From: Zymoseptoria tritici IPO323
Lineage: Eukaryota; Ascomycota; Dothideomycetes; Mycosphaerellales; Mycosphaerellaceae
DNA length: 64,000 nucleotides
Direction: 5' to 3'
NCBI RefSeq assembly: GCF_000219625.1
Contig: NC_018218.1
Span: 3,782,001 to 3,846,000 of the forward strand
Under the pieces are notes generated by a model that made no database searches, had not been told where the DNA came from, and worked only from the letters and a program-made list of their open reading frames with translations. Position 1 is the first letter of the stretch. Every line of letters begins with the position of its first letter. Shown here piece by piece: positions 21,944 through 33,500 of the stretch. The translations under genes were made by a program, and so were the position numbers.

Positions 21944-22747
21944 TCTGGCGATTTGGATTCGGACATTGATAATGAGACACGAAGGCTGGGCCTGGTGTTG
22001 TTTCCCCATACATTGCGATTTCGTTGGATTATTGTCTTTTCTTTCTTCAAGCATTTCAGCAAGCGGCATTGAATTATTTTCATCTCTCGGCGCTCGTCTT
22101 TTCAATCCATTCCAAGGCCTTCTACAGATTACGAAGGAGGTGTTTGCATCATTTCACGAAACAGACGCATATGGCCTCGAGGCCGAGAGCTCACGCCCGG
22201 AACGATGAGCTCGACGGACAGAGGCTTAGGATCCAATGAGATCAGGCACGATGTACATAATGAGAAGGCAGAATGAACGACATCTAAGACAGGAAACGGC
22301 ATTACTGATGTTTACATCTATGCTCGTACGGATTATGCTACCGAACGAGATCCCGTCCTAAATAGCTGATCGTACCACCCTCGCCTTTGCACTTTCCCAT
22401 GCGATCTCATTGGCAGCCATTCTCCTCGAAAGGAGCCTTGTCACCTAAGTTATATGTACGCTTCTACAGACTGCCTTTCCAAGTCACTCAGCCGCTATTA
22501 GCAGGTCATCTACCATTCAAGACGCCAAAGGGCGTCCAGCTTATGATGCCGATGAATTAGCTGTCATGGCAGGTTTGCTGCGCTGCATGCCTGCTGACTT
22601 CTGATGGCAACGTAGCACGAAGTTTGGACCCTACGGCTTCCAAGACATCTGGACCCACTCTTCGAGACTTCGGAAAGAGTAGATGAGCAAACCTCACACA
22701 CCAACTCGTCATACAAGAAGCAGAATCGCCTCATCGTCAAGCTCAAG
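21944..22747. other. Intergenic, no gene seen
   Basis: This holds the 3' flank of the methyltransferase-like gene and the promoter of the acetyltransferase. Frames are short. No tRNA or other RNA gene was recognised. Confidence 0.5.
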
Positions 22748-23510
22748 ATGTCGAATATTCAAGTGCTAAAGGCTGAGGACGCCGACATGGGCAGAATCTT
22801 CGAAATCGCCGCCTTGGCTTTCGCTCGAAATGAGCCAGTATGGGACACAATGTACCCGCTCCATTGGACTGACGAGGGTCGAGCACAAGGTGGTGAGTCA
22901 AAAAAAAATCTCGGAGTAGTCATTGACGGACCATGCTCATGACCCGTAGCCGAACGCATGAAACGTATCAAGAATTCGGATCCCAACACCGTTTACCTCA
23001 AAGCCGTCAACAAAGACACCAACGAGATCATGGCCATGGCGAAATGGAACATCTGGACTGAAGACACCATCAAAAATTCCGAGAACGTCGACAAAACGAA
23101 GCCCAACTTTGCAACGCCAGAGGACGAGGTATGTCGGTACGCACACCGCTAGATCATTGACAACCCTAACCAATACCCAGTCCTATGCCACGGCAATGGT
23201 ATCCAAGTTCCTGGAAGAGCGTAATGCCGCCATCAAGCGAACGAAGGGAAACCTTGTCTCACTGGACATTCTCACCGTAGATCCAGCTCATCAAGGCAAA
23301 AAGGTCGGCCACGCTCTGGTGCAATGGGGACTAGCAGAGGCCGATCGATTGGGCTTCGAGGCCATCGTTGAGAGCAGTGTGTATGGAAAGGGCTTGTATG
23401 AGAAACATGGCTTTGTCTTTCAGAAGGATGTGCAGGTGAAGGTGGATGGGTATCCTGACCGACCAACAGGAGCCTTTGCTTGGTTGACGAGGCCCAAACA
23501 ATCTGCGTAG
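22748..23510 (+). CDS. GNAT-family N-acetyltransferase
   Basis: Three exons: 22748-22892, 22950-23128 and 23181-23510. The GT-AG introns of 57 and 52 nt keep phase, and the product has 217 residues. The C-terminal exon carries the acetyl-CoA motif: NLVSLDILTVDPAHQGKKVG (motif A, Q-G-K-K-V-G variant of QxxGxG/A), then ALVQWGLAEADRLGFEAIVE and YGKGLYEKHGF (motif B). The N-terminus VLKAEDADMGRIFEIAALAF is the usual first strand and helix. Enzymes of this fungal type acetylate small amines or proteins; the substrate is not readable here. An A9 run lies in the first intron, just after its GTGAGT. Confidence 0.88.
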
Positions 23511-23683
23511 CGAAGACTACATGCGGCACCCCAAAGAATAGAGCTAGACTACTTGAAACAGCCTTTGTTCACGCGATGCTTTACAATCAAGCACGCTCGG
23601 GCAGAACATGGTACCCGTCGGCTGATGGACCTGACATCGACACGTTTGGACGCTTTGCCGGCATTGTGTGGTGACTGCGTTCC

Positions 23684-24799
23684 TCAAGCGCTGATATCCG
23701 ACTCGGAATAGATGCACGCATCTGACGGCCCAGAGCTGATCTTCTCTGGCTCGTCGCCTGTGTCGTTGCCTTTGTACTCGACGCACTGAAGGATGTCAGA
23801 ACTCTGCACAATCATCGGAAAACGGAAGCTTACAATCTCGGAAACGTCGGAGGCGACAATGTTGGCGTGCGGAATGTCAGACTCGGTTACCGCATACGGA
23901 GTGGCAACAGAGAACGTACCAAAGTCGCAGTGTCGCCGTAGTTGCTGTTGATGCCCACAAGAATCTTTCCATTGCTAGACTTGATGTCGTTGAGAATGAC
24001 ATGTCTCTCATACATATCATCACAGTTGCCGCACGAACGGTAGAGTTTGCCAAAATCGTCGGCGGTGAAGCCGCTGACGCTCAAGGTTCCGGCGGCGTTG
24101 TGCTGGAGCACTTTGTCCGTCTATCGTTGATGCGGTCAGCTTGATCCCAATCGAAAGTGCAACAGCTCTGGCAACACTTACCGCTCCATACGCACCCCCT
24201 CCGGCGATCTTGGTTGTCTCGCTGGCACTCTGCTTCTTGATGGTGAAAGCGTCCTCGCAGACAGCGCTCCACCAGACATTGCTCAGGGAACATCCGCCAT
24301 TGCAGTGAATGCCTTCAATCTGTCGCGGTCCGATGATCACATTAGAAATGGACGCGCCCTTCTCAAGTACGAAGACAGCGTCTTTGCCGCCACCTTCAGT
24401 CTGGCCTGTGCAGGACACACCGCGGTCGTACATCATCATGCCGCCATCGAAGGACTCGCCGGCCGCAATGGTCTTGACAGCGCTGAGGACAGACGTTCCG
24501 GATGAAGCTGGCAATCCACCGCCGGCAACGGCAGTTTTGGGGCTACCAGTTGTCGCAGATGGAGCGGTTTCGGAGGAAGCGTTTCTGGCTTTGATGATAC
24601 CGGTGGCGTTGGAGAATACGGGTCCAGAGGGGAATGGTTGGAGTATCCCGGTTGGAACGATGCCGGGCCCAGGCGGATTGATAGGTGGCTCAACTCCACT
24701 GACAGAAGGGAATGGAGGGAGCGATCCCGAGGGAGGTGGGCTTGGAAGAGCCTTGACACCAATGGCCAAAGCCAGGAGAGCGACGGCAAAGTGCTGCAT
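23684..24799 (-). CDS. Secreted pectate lyase, family PL3
   Basis: Proposed exons on the minus strand: 24799-24182, 24120-23920, 23881-23834 and 23785-23684, 322 residues. A signal peptide ([19 protein letters not shown]) is followed by a ~90-residue Pro/Gly/Ser linker, then the PL3 right-handed beta-helix: [74 protein letters not shown] and the ending [13 protein letters not shown]. The conserved [11 protein letters not shown] and [18 protein letters not shown] motifs are intact. PL3 enzymes cleave polygalacturonate by beta-elimination and aid plant cell-wall breakdown. The second intron (23919-23882) would be only 38 nt with a weak branch site, so that junction is tentative; the 48-nt third intron has a clear CTGAC branch point. 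Confidence 0.85.
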
Positions 24800-25541
24800 A
24801 TTTGCTTGGAGTTCTGTCGGTGACCTGGAAGGGTAGAGAAGTCTGAAGCGGAAGACGAAGCGCGGGAAGAGAGATGAAAACTTGGGATGGATACCACCAG
24901 ACGGATTCAAGGCTTAACTAGAAGATGTCGGGAGAAGTGCCACTGAATCAACGTCGCACATAGCTTTCGCAGCGCCTTCAGGTATAGTGGTCGAAATGCA
25001 GCGTTGCAACGTTCAATGGAGCTTTCAGGGCCGTGGTTGCTACTCGAAACATGCCGGCCCCAGTGGAACGCAGCTGGTCGGGTGTCCGAGAAGACTGCAT
25101 AGTACCTATGTCGTCGTTAACAGAAGGCACTGATAGGGAGATGTCGTCAGAGAAGATATGAAGCCAAGGCACTGATAGTGAGATGTCGTCAGAGAAGATA
25201 TGAAGCAATGTAAGCGAAACTGTCGTTCTGTTCGACAGTCGTGATTCGCTAGTCGCAACTGTGGAGTCGTTTCTGTTTAAAGAGGTGAAGATTTTCTCCG
25301 CTTGTTTACCGCGAGGTGCACAGTGGGTCAAAGGCAGAGAGACCGCCACGTTTCAAGTCGGTGTTGAGTTCCACAGTCATTGATATGACAGGTCGTACAG
25401 TGACGCTGTCCACGTTTCCTGGTGGAACTTGCCGACGTCGGATCGAGCGAACCGACGTCGCCAAATGCGTATGTCCACAGAGGTAGCAGGTCAACCCCAC
25501 CCTCACTGTCAATCGATGACAGCCACCGGCCTTTCCAGGTC
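24800..25541. other. Intergenic with short tandem repeat
   Basis: This is the upstream region of the pectate lyase and the 3' flank of the Sip3-like gene. Apart from the 42-bp duplication at 25124-25207, nothing structured was seen. Confidence 0.5.
25124..25207. repeat. 42-bp tandem duplication
   Basis: Two adjacent 42-bp copies start at 25124 and 25166 (AAGGCACTGATAG, then GAGATGTCGTCAGAGAAG), with one G/T difference. The duplication is recent. In the minus frame it encodes a repeated LHIFSDDISLSVP, but the frame is not a credible gene. Confidence 0.85.
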
Positions 25542-28500
25542 TTACACCGCCAGCGGAAGTTCGACCCGGCAACTCTTGCAATATTGCTCAAATTCTGCAC
25601 CAAGGTCTGCAGTCAGCCCAGGATCCGCACCGCCCGCGTCGCTCTTCGCTCCACCGTGACCCTTTCGGAGCATAGCCTCGACCTTTGCACATTTGCGCGC
25701 CTCGGTGCGGACCCAGTCCTCCCACTCGGCACTGACAACATTCTCTTCGACGCGGTTGACAACTCTGAGTGCGACTAAGAGGTCGTGTCGGTAACGAGCG
25801 ATTGAGTCGCGTGTTCGCTGTAGGCGTGCTGATGTTGGCGCTGAGGTCGAGGTAAAGGGCGAAGTAAGCAACTGCTCGGCGAATGTGCTTCTGCATGTTT
25901 TGATGTTTTGATCAGCATGCGACTCGAAGGCATCGAAGGTACTGTTCTCCGCAGCCGGCGTAATTAGGGTTTCGATATCGCTCAGGTAGACCGCTTTGCT
26001 CATCTGCGGCTCAGGCGACACGCCCATTCGGAGCATGAAACTGGAGGTGCTGCGGTCGTGGTACCATACCATGCCATCGCGATACGAGTACCAGCTGTTG
26101 TAGCATATGGACACTGCAAGCACTGCGACTAGCATGGTGTGGCCAGTGCAAATGCTGATGGCGCCTTGCCCGATGACGATGAAGACGTCGAATATGACAC
26201 CAAGCAGACCAAGACCTTGCGCAAAAAGATCATTGAGCACGAGCCGTGGAAGACCGAGTTGTTTGTCCGGTCTTGCTCGAGATGAAGCAAGCGCATCGCC
26301 CAGTCTGGGTACTTGACTGCTATCGATCTGCGCGGCTTGTGGCTGTGCCTGCTGTCCAATGACTCCAAATATTTCAACGGCCTTGTTGGTTTTGCTGTGG
26401 CTGCCAAGTTTTGCCACTTGATCCATCGCGATTGTGGTCAGATCCAGAGCATCAGCTTCCAGTGAGTTCAGCGCTTGCCGTTCAATGAGCCGTTTGAAAT
26501 AGCCAAGTGGAGGCTTCTGCTGCCACAACAAGCTCTGGAAGACGGCAAGCTTGCAGCGAGATTTGGCGGTGTGGGTGATGACGAGCTTTGTGACAAGTCT
26601 GAACGAAGATGCATGGGGCAGCAGCGACAAAGTCTTCTCGTTTGTCACCGCGTAACAGAGATGATCATTGAAGATGTCGATGGTCTGTGTGTCAATGACG
26701 AGCCCGGGAGTCACTGAATCGGAGAATGTTCTCTTCCAGTGCGCGCCATCTACCTTGACCCAAGGAGCTCGCACGATGGTAGTCGCCCATCTGTTGCTGT
26801 AGAGTAGCTGGAACACTGCACTCTTGTCGCCAAACATGACGTGGAACAATGCTTTTGCGCTCACGTTGAAGTCCCGCGAAATGTTGGCTTGCATGCCCTG
26901 TGGCGCATATCGAACAGGCTGAGCTGGGAGCTTGAATCGCTGAACTTCTCTCCCAGTCTTGGCGGTCTCGCCGTAAAGATTGCCATCTATGCGCAAGCTA
27001 GCTTTGATGTTCCTCTCCCGGCGACGTTGCGGTGTGGTTGGGTCGCCAGAGCGGGCGTCGGTGGTGTCGTATGCCACGTCCTCCCAGCTTTCAGCATCGG
27101 AGCTTCGTCGTAGTACTTCATCCTCCAGGCCAGTCAGCGCTTTGATGAGATGCTCAAGTGAATCAGGGCTCTCGGAGGCCGCGTTGCGGACAAGATGGTT
27201 GAGACGTCGCTGCAGAAGTTTCAGTGGCTCCAAGAACACTTTTATCGTTATCCTTCGCAGTTCATCCTGACGACTGCTCTCCTTTAGATGCAGGTACAAG
27301 AAATCGCAGTCACGTCCAGGAGCGGCGGTCACCTCGCTGATGGCGTTCAGACTCACACCCGTGATCAACACCAAGCCAAGATGGTTGGAGAAGAAGTAAA
27401 TCTCCCGCTCGGTCACATAGACGCGGCCGGGAAACTCTTGCTGTTCGTTTGGGTTCCATGTTGCACGGAATACGAGCACGACCTTTTCGCTTCTTGGCAC
27501 CGCCGGAAACAGCATGCGGAACTGAGCATGTTGGGCCTTCAGTGGCAAAGGATAGTAAGCGGGATATGCATCTGCACCGTCTTCTGCAGATGACCGGGAC
27601 GGCGACAACTCTGGACCAACACTCATAGTCTTGCGATGGGTTGCGGTGGGAGTCCTCTCTGTAGCCGGGAGGGTAGACTTGTCCCAAGCCTCGCCCATCC
27701 CGTCCATGACGATGGAATCATCCTGGGAGATGGAGAGACTGCGAAGTGCCGGGCTTGCGGGAAGAGAGGTATCGCTTCGAGGCTTTGCTAATTCGCCCAA
27801 CCGGTTAATGTATCCCCAATTGCTACTGCCCCACAGATTGGCCAAGATTCCAGACGGCATTCCAGAGCCATCAGCTCGCCCAAGCCCAAGGTCTCTCTCT
27901 CCGCTGACTACGACCGCGGTGTGGCTGAGATTCGTGGCCGCAGGTGGATTGACCAACGTCGAGGGCGCGAGGGAGCTGGTGAGTGATCCAGATGGAATCC
28001 TGGCGGTGGGAAGGGTAAAATTCCGGCGATTACCATCAACCGCTCCTGCGGGTGGCGGTGATCCTGGACCGACCGGTAGGATATTGTGGCTGGCTGATAT
28101 TAGCGATGCAATGCCTCCAGAGGCGGGTCCTTGGCTCAATTGCGGCGATGCAGTTGAGCGCTTGTGAAGATCGAGTTTCTGAATGATCCGTGCAGCATGA
28201 TCTCGAGTACCCTCCCGAAGACCATCGCTCTCCTTGTCTATGCTCATCACACGTCGAGATTGGCTGACGTCGAAGCTCGCCCGCATCGAGAGGCCGGTCC
28301 CTTCACGATCTGGCGGCCCTGTGCCACCTTCTTCGCTACCTTGGGTCATATGACCGTCCCCAGCTTTCACAGCAAACTCAGGGGCGACTGGGTGGCTGAT
28401 GGCAAAAGCTGGATCGATCCCCAGTGCTTCGTGTGACATTTCGGTGCTTGCAGGATCCTCGAGGGCCTTGCGCTTGGCTCCTTCGAACGCACTGATCCAC

Positions 28501-29693
28501 TGCGACAGCTCCTGCTGGGTCTCGGCCTGAAGAATGACACTGTTGTCCTTGGTTTTCACCTCCAAGCAGAAGCGGCGCTCCTCTTGAAAGGCAGGTCGGA
28601 CGCTACACAAAAGCACGCCGGTCCTCTCACTTTCCTCCACTCCACCCGACCTAGTTCCTTGTACGAGCCAACCGAATATCCCATTTTTGACAAAATACCA
28701 GCGCCGCGGCCAGACCGTTCTCGCGGGCTTGCCTGTCACAGTCCGCACTGCGAGCCAACCCTGCTTCTCCGCTCTTTCGCGTAATGCCCCATCGGGCCCT
28801 GCCGCAGATGAGGCACCAGTCCCAAGATATGGGATCGTCGAAGTGTTGTAATCTTCCAGCTCACGAGAGGGTCTGAACATCTGTTCGGCGTTTTCCTCAA
28901 TCTGCCTCCTTGCAGCTATGAGCTCTCGCTTGAATGCTCGTTCTGATGTCTCCATTTCTCGACTCCATCCTCTTACTCGCTCCATCTCGCTAGCACATTT
29001 CGCAAAAGTCGCGGCACTGGCGTCGCGCGAAGCTCGCATCTCCTTCCACTGCTCCGTGAATATCTTGACCAGTAGACGATCGAGAGCGGCTCGTAATTGA
29101 GGAGCTTGAACGCAATAGTCCATGCTGGACTTCAAGTACAGCTTCCTAGCTTCATGTAGCTGGAAAGCGTCTTCGCGAAGGGAAGACGACTCCTTGGCCT
29201 TACTCTGTGCTAGGAATCGGGTAACGACAGCGTCGAAATTCTTCTGGGCGGACTCGAGAACACGACGGGCGTCTTTGAAAGTGCGTAATTCGTGGTTGAG
29301 GAACGTCTTGATAGGGTCGACAATGACCGCGTCGTAGCGTTTGATCCCTCGCAGCGTAGATTGCCAGAAGTCTCTGGCGCCTTCGCCATACCTACGCATG
29401 GCCAGCATGGTGTAGTCATGGTCGAGAACTGCCTCGCTGATGTGACTGGGCGGAGTAGACTGGCTCAACATGGCATTGACGGCGACCTCGAGGGAGGACA
29501 CCTCGGCCACTAGGCGGGTCGCAGCCTTGACATATCCGTCCAGCCAACGCTCCACGGCGTCGATGTTGTCGGAGAAGTGCAAGGTCAATGCGCGCCAGCT
29601 AGGAGAATCAAGTGCTGCTTCTTTCATATGGATCGGCAATAGCTGTAGCGATGGCTCAAGCTGCTTCGCATCGTCTTGGGGTGGCTCGGCCAT
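25542..29693 (-). CDS. SIP3: Sip3/Lam-type sterol transfer protein (BAR-PH-GRAM-VASt-TM)
   Basis: Intronless, 1383 residues. In order: a BAR-like helical region (~20-250, with VERWLDGYVKAATRLVAEVS), a PH domain (~304-410; EKQGWLAVRTVTGKP, YFVKNGIFGWLVQG, QWISAFEGAK), a disordered linker, a GRAM/PH-like domain (~720-800; FPGRVYVTEREIYFFSNHLG), a VASt/StART-like domain (~940-1070; VSAKALFHVMFGDKSAVFQL), and a transmembrane hairpin (~1165-1200) before a luminal tail. This is the layout of yeast Sip3/Lam3 and its relatives, ER proteins that place sterol-transfer domains at ER-plasma membrane contacts. The name SIP3 rests on domain order; the paralogue-level assignment is inferred. Confidence 0.93.
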   Translation of the reverse strand: MAEPPQDDAKQLEPSLQLLPIHMKEAALDSPSWRALTLHFSDNIDAVERWLDGYVKAATRLVAEVSSLEVAVNAMLSQSTPPSHISEAVLDHDYTMLAMRRYGEGARDFWQSTLRGIKRYDAVIVDPIKTFLNHELRTFKDARRVLESAQKNFDAVVTRFLAQSKAKESSSLREDAFQLHEARKLYLKSSMDYCVQAPQLRAALDRLLVKIFTEQWKEMRASRDASAATFAKCASEMERVRGWSREMETSERAFKRELIAARRQIEENAEQMFRPSRELEDYNTSTIPYLGTGASSAAGPDGALRERAEKQGWLAVRTVTGKPARTVWPRRWYFVKNGIFGWLVQGTRSGGVEESERTGVLLCSVRPAFQEERRFCLEVKTKDNSVILQAETQQELSQWISAFEGAKRKALEDPASTEMSHEALGIDPAFAISHPVAPEFAVKAGDGHMTQGSEEGGTGPPDREGTGLSMRASFDVSQSRRVMSIDKESDGLREGTRDHAARIIQKLDLHKRSTASPQLSQGPASGGIASLISASHNILPVGPGSPPPAGAVDGNRRNFTLPTARIPSGSLTSSLAPSTLVNPPAATNLSHTAVVVSGERDLGLGRADGSGMPSGILANLWGSSNWGYINRLGELAKPRSDTSLPASPALRSLSISQDDSIVMDGMGEAWDKSTLPATERTPTATHRKTMSVGPELSPSRSSAEDGADAYPAYYPLPLKAQHAQFRMLFPAVPRSEKVVLVFRATWNPNEQQEFPGRVYVTEREIYFFSNHLGLVLITGVSLNAISEVTAAPGRDCDFLYLHLKESSRQDELRRITIKVFLEPLKLLQRRLNHLVRNAASESPDSLEHLIKALTGLEDEVLRRSSDAESWEDVAYDTTDARSGDPTTPQRRRERNIKASLRIDGNLYGETAKTGREVQRFKLPAQPVRYAPQGMQANISRDFNVSAKALFHVMFGDKSAVFQLLYSNRWATTIVRAPWVKVDGAHWKRTFSDSVTPGLVIDTQTIDIFNDHLCYAVTNEKTLSLLPHASSFRLVTKLVITHTAKSRCKLAVFQSLLWQQKPPLGYFKRLIERQALNSLEADALDLTTIAMDQVAKLGSHSKTNKAVEIFGVIGQQAQPQAAQIDSSQVPRLGDALASSRARPDKQLGLPRLVLNDLFAQGLGLLGVIFDVFIVIGQGAISICTGHTMLVAVLAVSICYNSWYSYRDGMVWYHDRSTSSFMLRMGVSPEPQMSKAVYLSDIETLITPAAENSTFDAFESHADQNIKTCRSTFAEQLLTSPFTSTSAPTSARLQRTRDSIARYRHDLLVALRVVNRVEENVVSAEWEDWVRTEARKCAKVEAMLRKGHGGAKSDAGGADPGLTADLGAEFEQYCKSCRVELPLAV

Positions 29694-30579
29694 GGTGGAG
29701 GTGGAGGATGGGACAGGTGATCAGGCATAGCGCGAGAGCATGCAGGCGTGGAGGGATGGTGATGCGCGGGGCGCGCGGAGGAACTTCGAGGGACGGGAGG
29801 TAATAGGCGGTGACTGTGAGGTGCTCGCAGCGATGCGAAAGGCAGATTGGCGAGGTCAGGTAGGTCGTAAGCTGAGTCCACCTCAGTGTTCGAGATTCGG
29901 CGGATGACGTGAAGCTTCGGGCGTTTCTTAGTTCTATTGGAAATGAGGGACGAGTCCACATATTCCAACTTACCAGTACCTTGCCTATCTCTATACTAGA
30001 GAATGTTCGTTCAGCTACCTTGATCTAACAATAAGGTACGGTACTGTTAGATGTCCGTTTGAATAACTTACCTGCACGCGTAAGTTGATGGCCTGCTGAC
30101 TTAGGTTAGAACTACCAGCACCGTCTAGTCTCGGTCTGGGTACACTGACGGGTACGGACCCGAAGGCGTACGACTGGCTTGTCTGTCTACGTTACATGTA
30201 CGGAGCAGAAGGCGTCCCGTCAAGTTGTCTGTACCATAAGTCGGCCGCTCGTCTTGGTCCTTGAAGGAAACCTAACGCCAATGCCCGCTTGATTTCGGGA
30301 GGGTCTTAATCAAATTGTTGCGCGATTTGATGAGCGTCAACCCCTCAATTTACATGCCCTCATCAGCCTGTCCACTTCACGTCTTCCCGATCATGAACCT
30401 CGATTGCCACATCCGATTCGCGACCTGTACCACGATGCTGCAAGCATGCTCCGACTCTTCCATTGTCATGTGGCAGACATTTGGACTCGCTCTGGCTTGA
30501 CAACGTGCGCGTCGTACACACCCCCGAACGCGAATCCCTAGAACATTGCACGCTGGAGAGCTCCTCGTCATCGGCCACC
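29694..30579. promoter_or_regulatory. Divergent promoter region, SIP3-like / DCAF6-like
   Basis: Nearly 900 bp between two divergent start codons. From about 29990 to 30260 the base composition becomes patchy, with several GGTAC sites and an 8-bp inverted repeat (ATCTAACA and TGTTAGAT near 30023-30052). No gene is evident; an in-frame extension of the DCAF6-like frame to 30463 has no conserved residues. Confidence 0.5.
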
Positions 30580-33500
30580 ATGAAGGACTCATTGCTGAGT
30601 TCACTGTACTCGCGCGAGTTGTCCGACCCGGCCGTCCGCTCGCGCAGCTATCGAAAGCTGTACAGCAGCAGCAGTCTTATCAACGACCTCGATATCACGC
30701 AAGAGCTGGGCGGGCACAGCGGTTGCGTCAATGCACTGTCCTGGAGCAAGTCGGGCCACTATCTCGCGTCAGGCTCAGACGACCAGCACCTCAACATACA
30801 CCACTATCAAGGTCAAGGGATGAGTACCGACTTTCGGCTCGCCTGCACCGTGGCTACTGGTCATACGCAGAACATTTTCTCTGCCAAGTTTATGCCCTAC
30901 AGTAACGACAAAACCGTAGTCACAGCGGCTGGAGATGGGGAGGTAAGGGTGTTCGACCTGGAATACGCTGGGCAAACTCGGGAAGCGTCTCGGGCGGCTA
31001 CTCTCGCAACACAAGGAAGACGGAGAGGCCGGAACATCGTGTACAACGGTGTAAAGTACTTGTCCGACGGCGACACGGACTGCCGAGTGTACCGCAGTCA
31101 TGGCGATAGAGTCAAGCGTATCGTTACCGAATCATCGCCACATTTATTCCTTACTTGCAGCGAAGACGGCGAGGTAAGACAATTCGACCTGCGATTGCCA
31201 TCGTCAGCGTATCCATCAGCTCGTGCTGGTCGACCTACCCCTCCGCCGCTCATATCATACAAACGATTCGGACTTGACCTGAACACCATCTCGTGCTCCC
31301 CCAGCCAGCCATATTACATCGCCCTAGGAGGTGCTCATCTACACGCCTTTCTGCACGACAGACGTATGACGGGTCGCGACAGATTGATGGAGTCGGGCAC
31401 GCCTCTTCCGCACGTCGACAGCATGTCTTCGTCAGAGCAAGACTTGATGAGCCAGGCAACGCAATGCGTAAGGAAGTTCGCACCCAAGGGGCAACGAAGG
31501 ATGAAGCGGCAGGACAGCGGCCATATCACCGCTTGCAAAATTAGCGACGCCAGGCCGGACGAGATGATCGTAAGCTGGAGTAAGTAGCCCTTCGGCACCA
31601 TTTGCCATCTTACTAACGCATGGATAGGCGGAGATCACATATACTCCTTCGACCTGATCCGAGACCTTCCCGTATCAGCTGGCGATCCACCCGTCGCGGA
31701 GAACCAGCGGCGCAAGCGGAAGCGCAGAGCAGACGGCAGCGATGCCTCAATGACGCAGACAGTCCCGCTCTCCTCGCAAGAACCTGACCGAGCTTCCCTA
31801 CGAATTCGCTATCGGAATGGCCAGAGTGAAGACATCCAGTTGTCTAATTCCAGCCGACCCGGTCCGGCTCTGACCGATAGACAAACAGACGCTCGACAGA
31901 TCGCCAAAGGTACTGTGGCCCTGCGGGCATCCCTGTTCGGGCCAGAGCACGAGGAGGCTGCGACTATCGCTCGTTTCACGACCTCTCTGGGCGAGGCCGC
32001 GAGCATCCTCGGGCGGATGGATGAAGCAATGAGAGAATGGCGGTACCCTATGGATCCTGAGCAGGACCAGGTCTACACACAACAAATTCTTCGAGAGAAG
32101 CGCGAAAGTAGCCGCAGATTTGTACAAGCTGCTGGAACCATCGCGCGGGTGCTCGGCGGCCGGTTGCAGACCCCAGCAGCTTCCGGCTCAGCCATGGCAC
32201 AATTTGCCGAAATTGAAGTCAGGACCAGTGACCGAGAATTGCCCTCCAAAGAACAATTCCGATACGATTTTCTGCGAGCGATCCTGCTCTGGCTGGACTC
32301 GGGAATTGGCCAGCTAATCGACGGCTTCACGCGGCCCAGTGATGTCCAGCCAACTCGCAAACAAGGGCTCAGGCTACCAATACCCGAAGCCGAAGCAACT
32401 ACAGAGTCGATTGACGAATATTTGGTCCCTTACCTGTTGTCGCTTGCCAATGACCATCCTGTCGTGGATCTCGATACGAATCGTTTCGAAGTAGACGAGA
32501 GCCGTCATCTGTTCCCAACAGAAGTGGCCGCCGTCAGAGCGTTTGCGGAAGCGGTCAAGATTCCATTCGCGGACATTTCATCTGCTATTGATGAAGCCGA
32601 AGGCAGCGCAGACCAGTTTCAGACGCAGGACCGTCAAGTCGCTCGCAAGTTCTGGGCGCACAAGGTGGCACGGGGCATCCTTTTAAGTGCGGCCGAGGAA
32701 CTCAACTATGTCACTGTCGACCGTGCCTTTGGCGGTCTTGGTAGGGTCGTCCGGGAGGACGACGGCAACGATCTTGTGCAAGGTCCGGGTCCGGCAAGGG
32801 TTGGCGTGGATTCTAATGCTGGCGATGATGATCATGATGATGACCAGGATGAGAGCAGCGATGTATACGACGATGATGACAACGACAATGACGGTTTCGA
32901 TGACGAAAGCGACGACGGGCGATCGACCTCGAGTTCCGAGCCAGACGAAGAGGATGGCGTCCCTAATCTTGCTTCGCGATACATCTACCGCTCTGCGATG
33001 CAACGTCGGCAGTCGAGGCATCGAGTCGAAGCTGACACGCCATGCTCCAAGCCAACGAGACAGTATCGCGGGCACTGTAACGTGAGAACCGTCAAAGACG
33101 TGAACTACTTCGGGCCCGAGGATCAGTATGTGGTCTCCGGCTCGGATGATGGCAACTTCTTCATTTGGGATCGACGCACAGGAGAGTTATTGAACGTGTT
33201 GGAGGGCGACGGCGAGGTGGTCAATGTTATTCAAGGCCATCCATACGAGACTATGCTGGCTGTTTCCGGAATCGACCACACGATGTAAGACTAAAGGGCA
33301 GAAGACCTGCAGATTAGCCCGAGGCTGGTTCTTGGGCCGTGCCAGCAGGTCACGGCTTGTATCCGCCCCTGGTCGTTTTGTATAAATGCTGATTGATTCA
33401 CAGAAAGATATTCTCGCCCGATGCTCGCGCTCGTGAAGCAGCGCGTCGTGGAATAGGAGTATCAGCGCATGATCCATCGTCCTTCAGCTCGCTGGCATGG

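Noticed and set aside
23684..24111. Frameshifted (pseudogene) reading of the pectate lyase end
   Set aside because: A set of GT-AG introns restores the conserved C-terminus with all Cys in place, so a functional gene is preferred, with the 38-nt intron flagged as weak.
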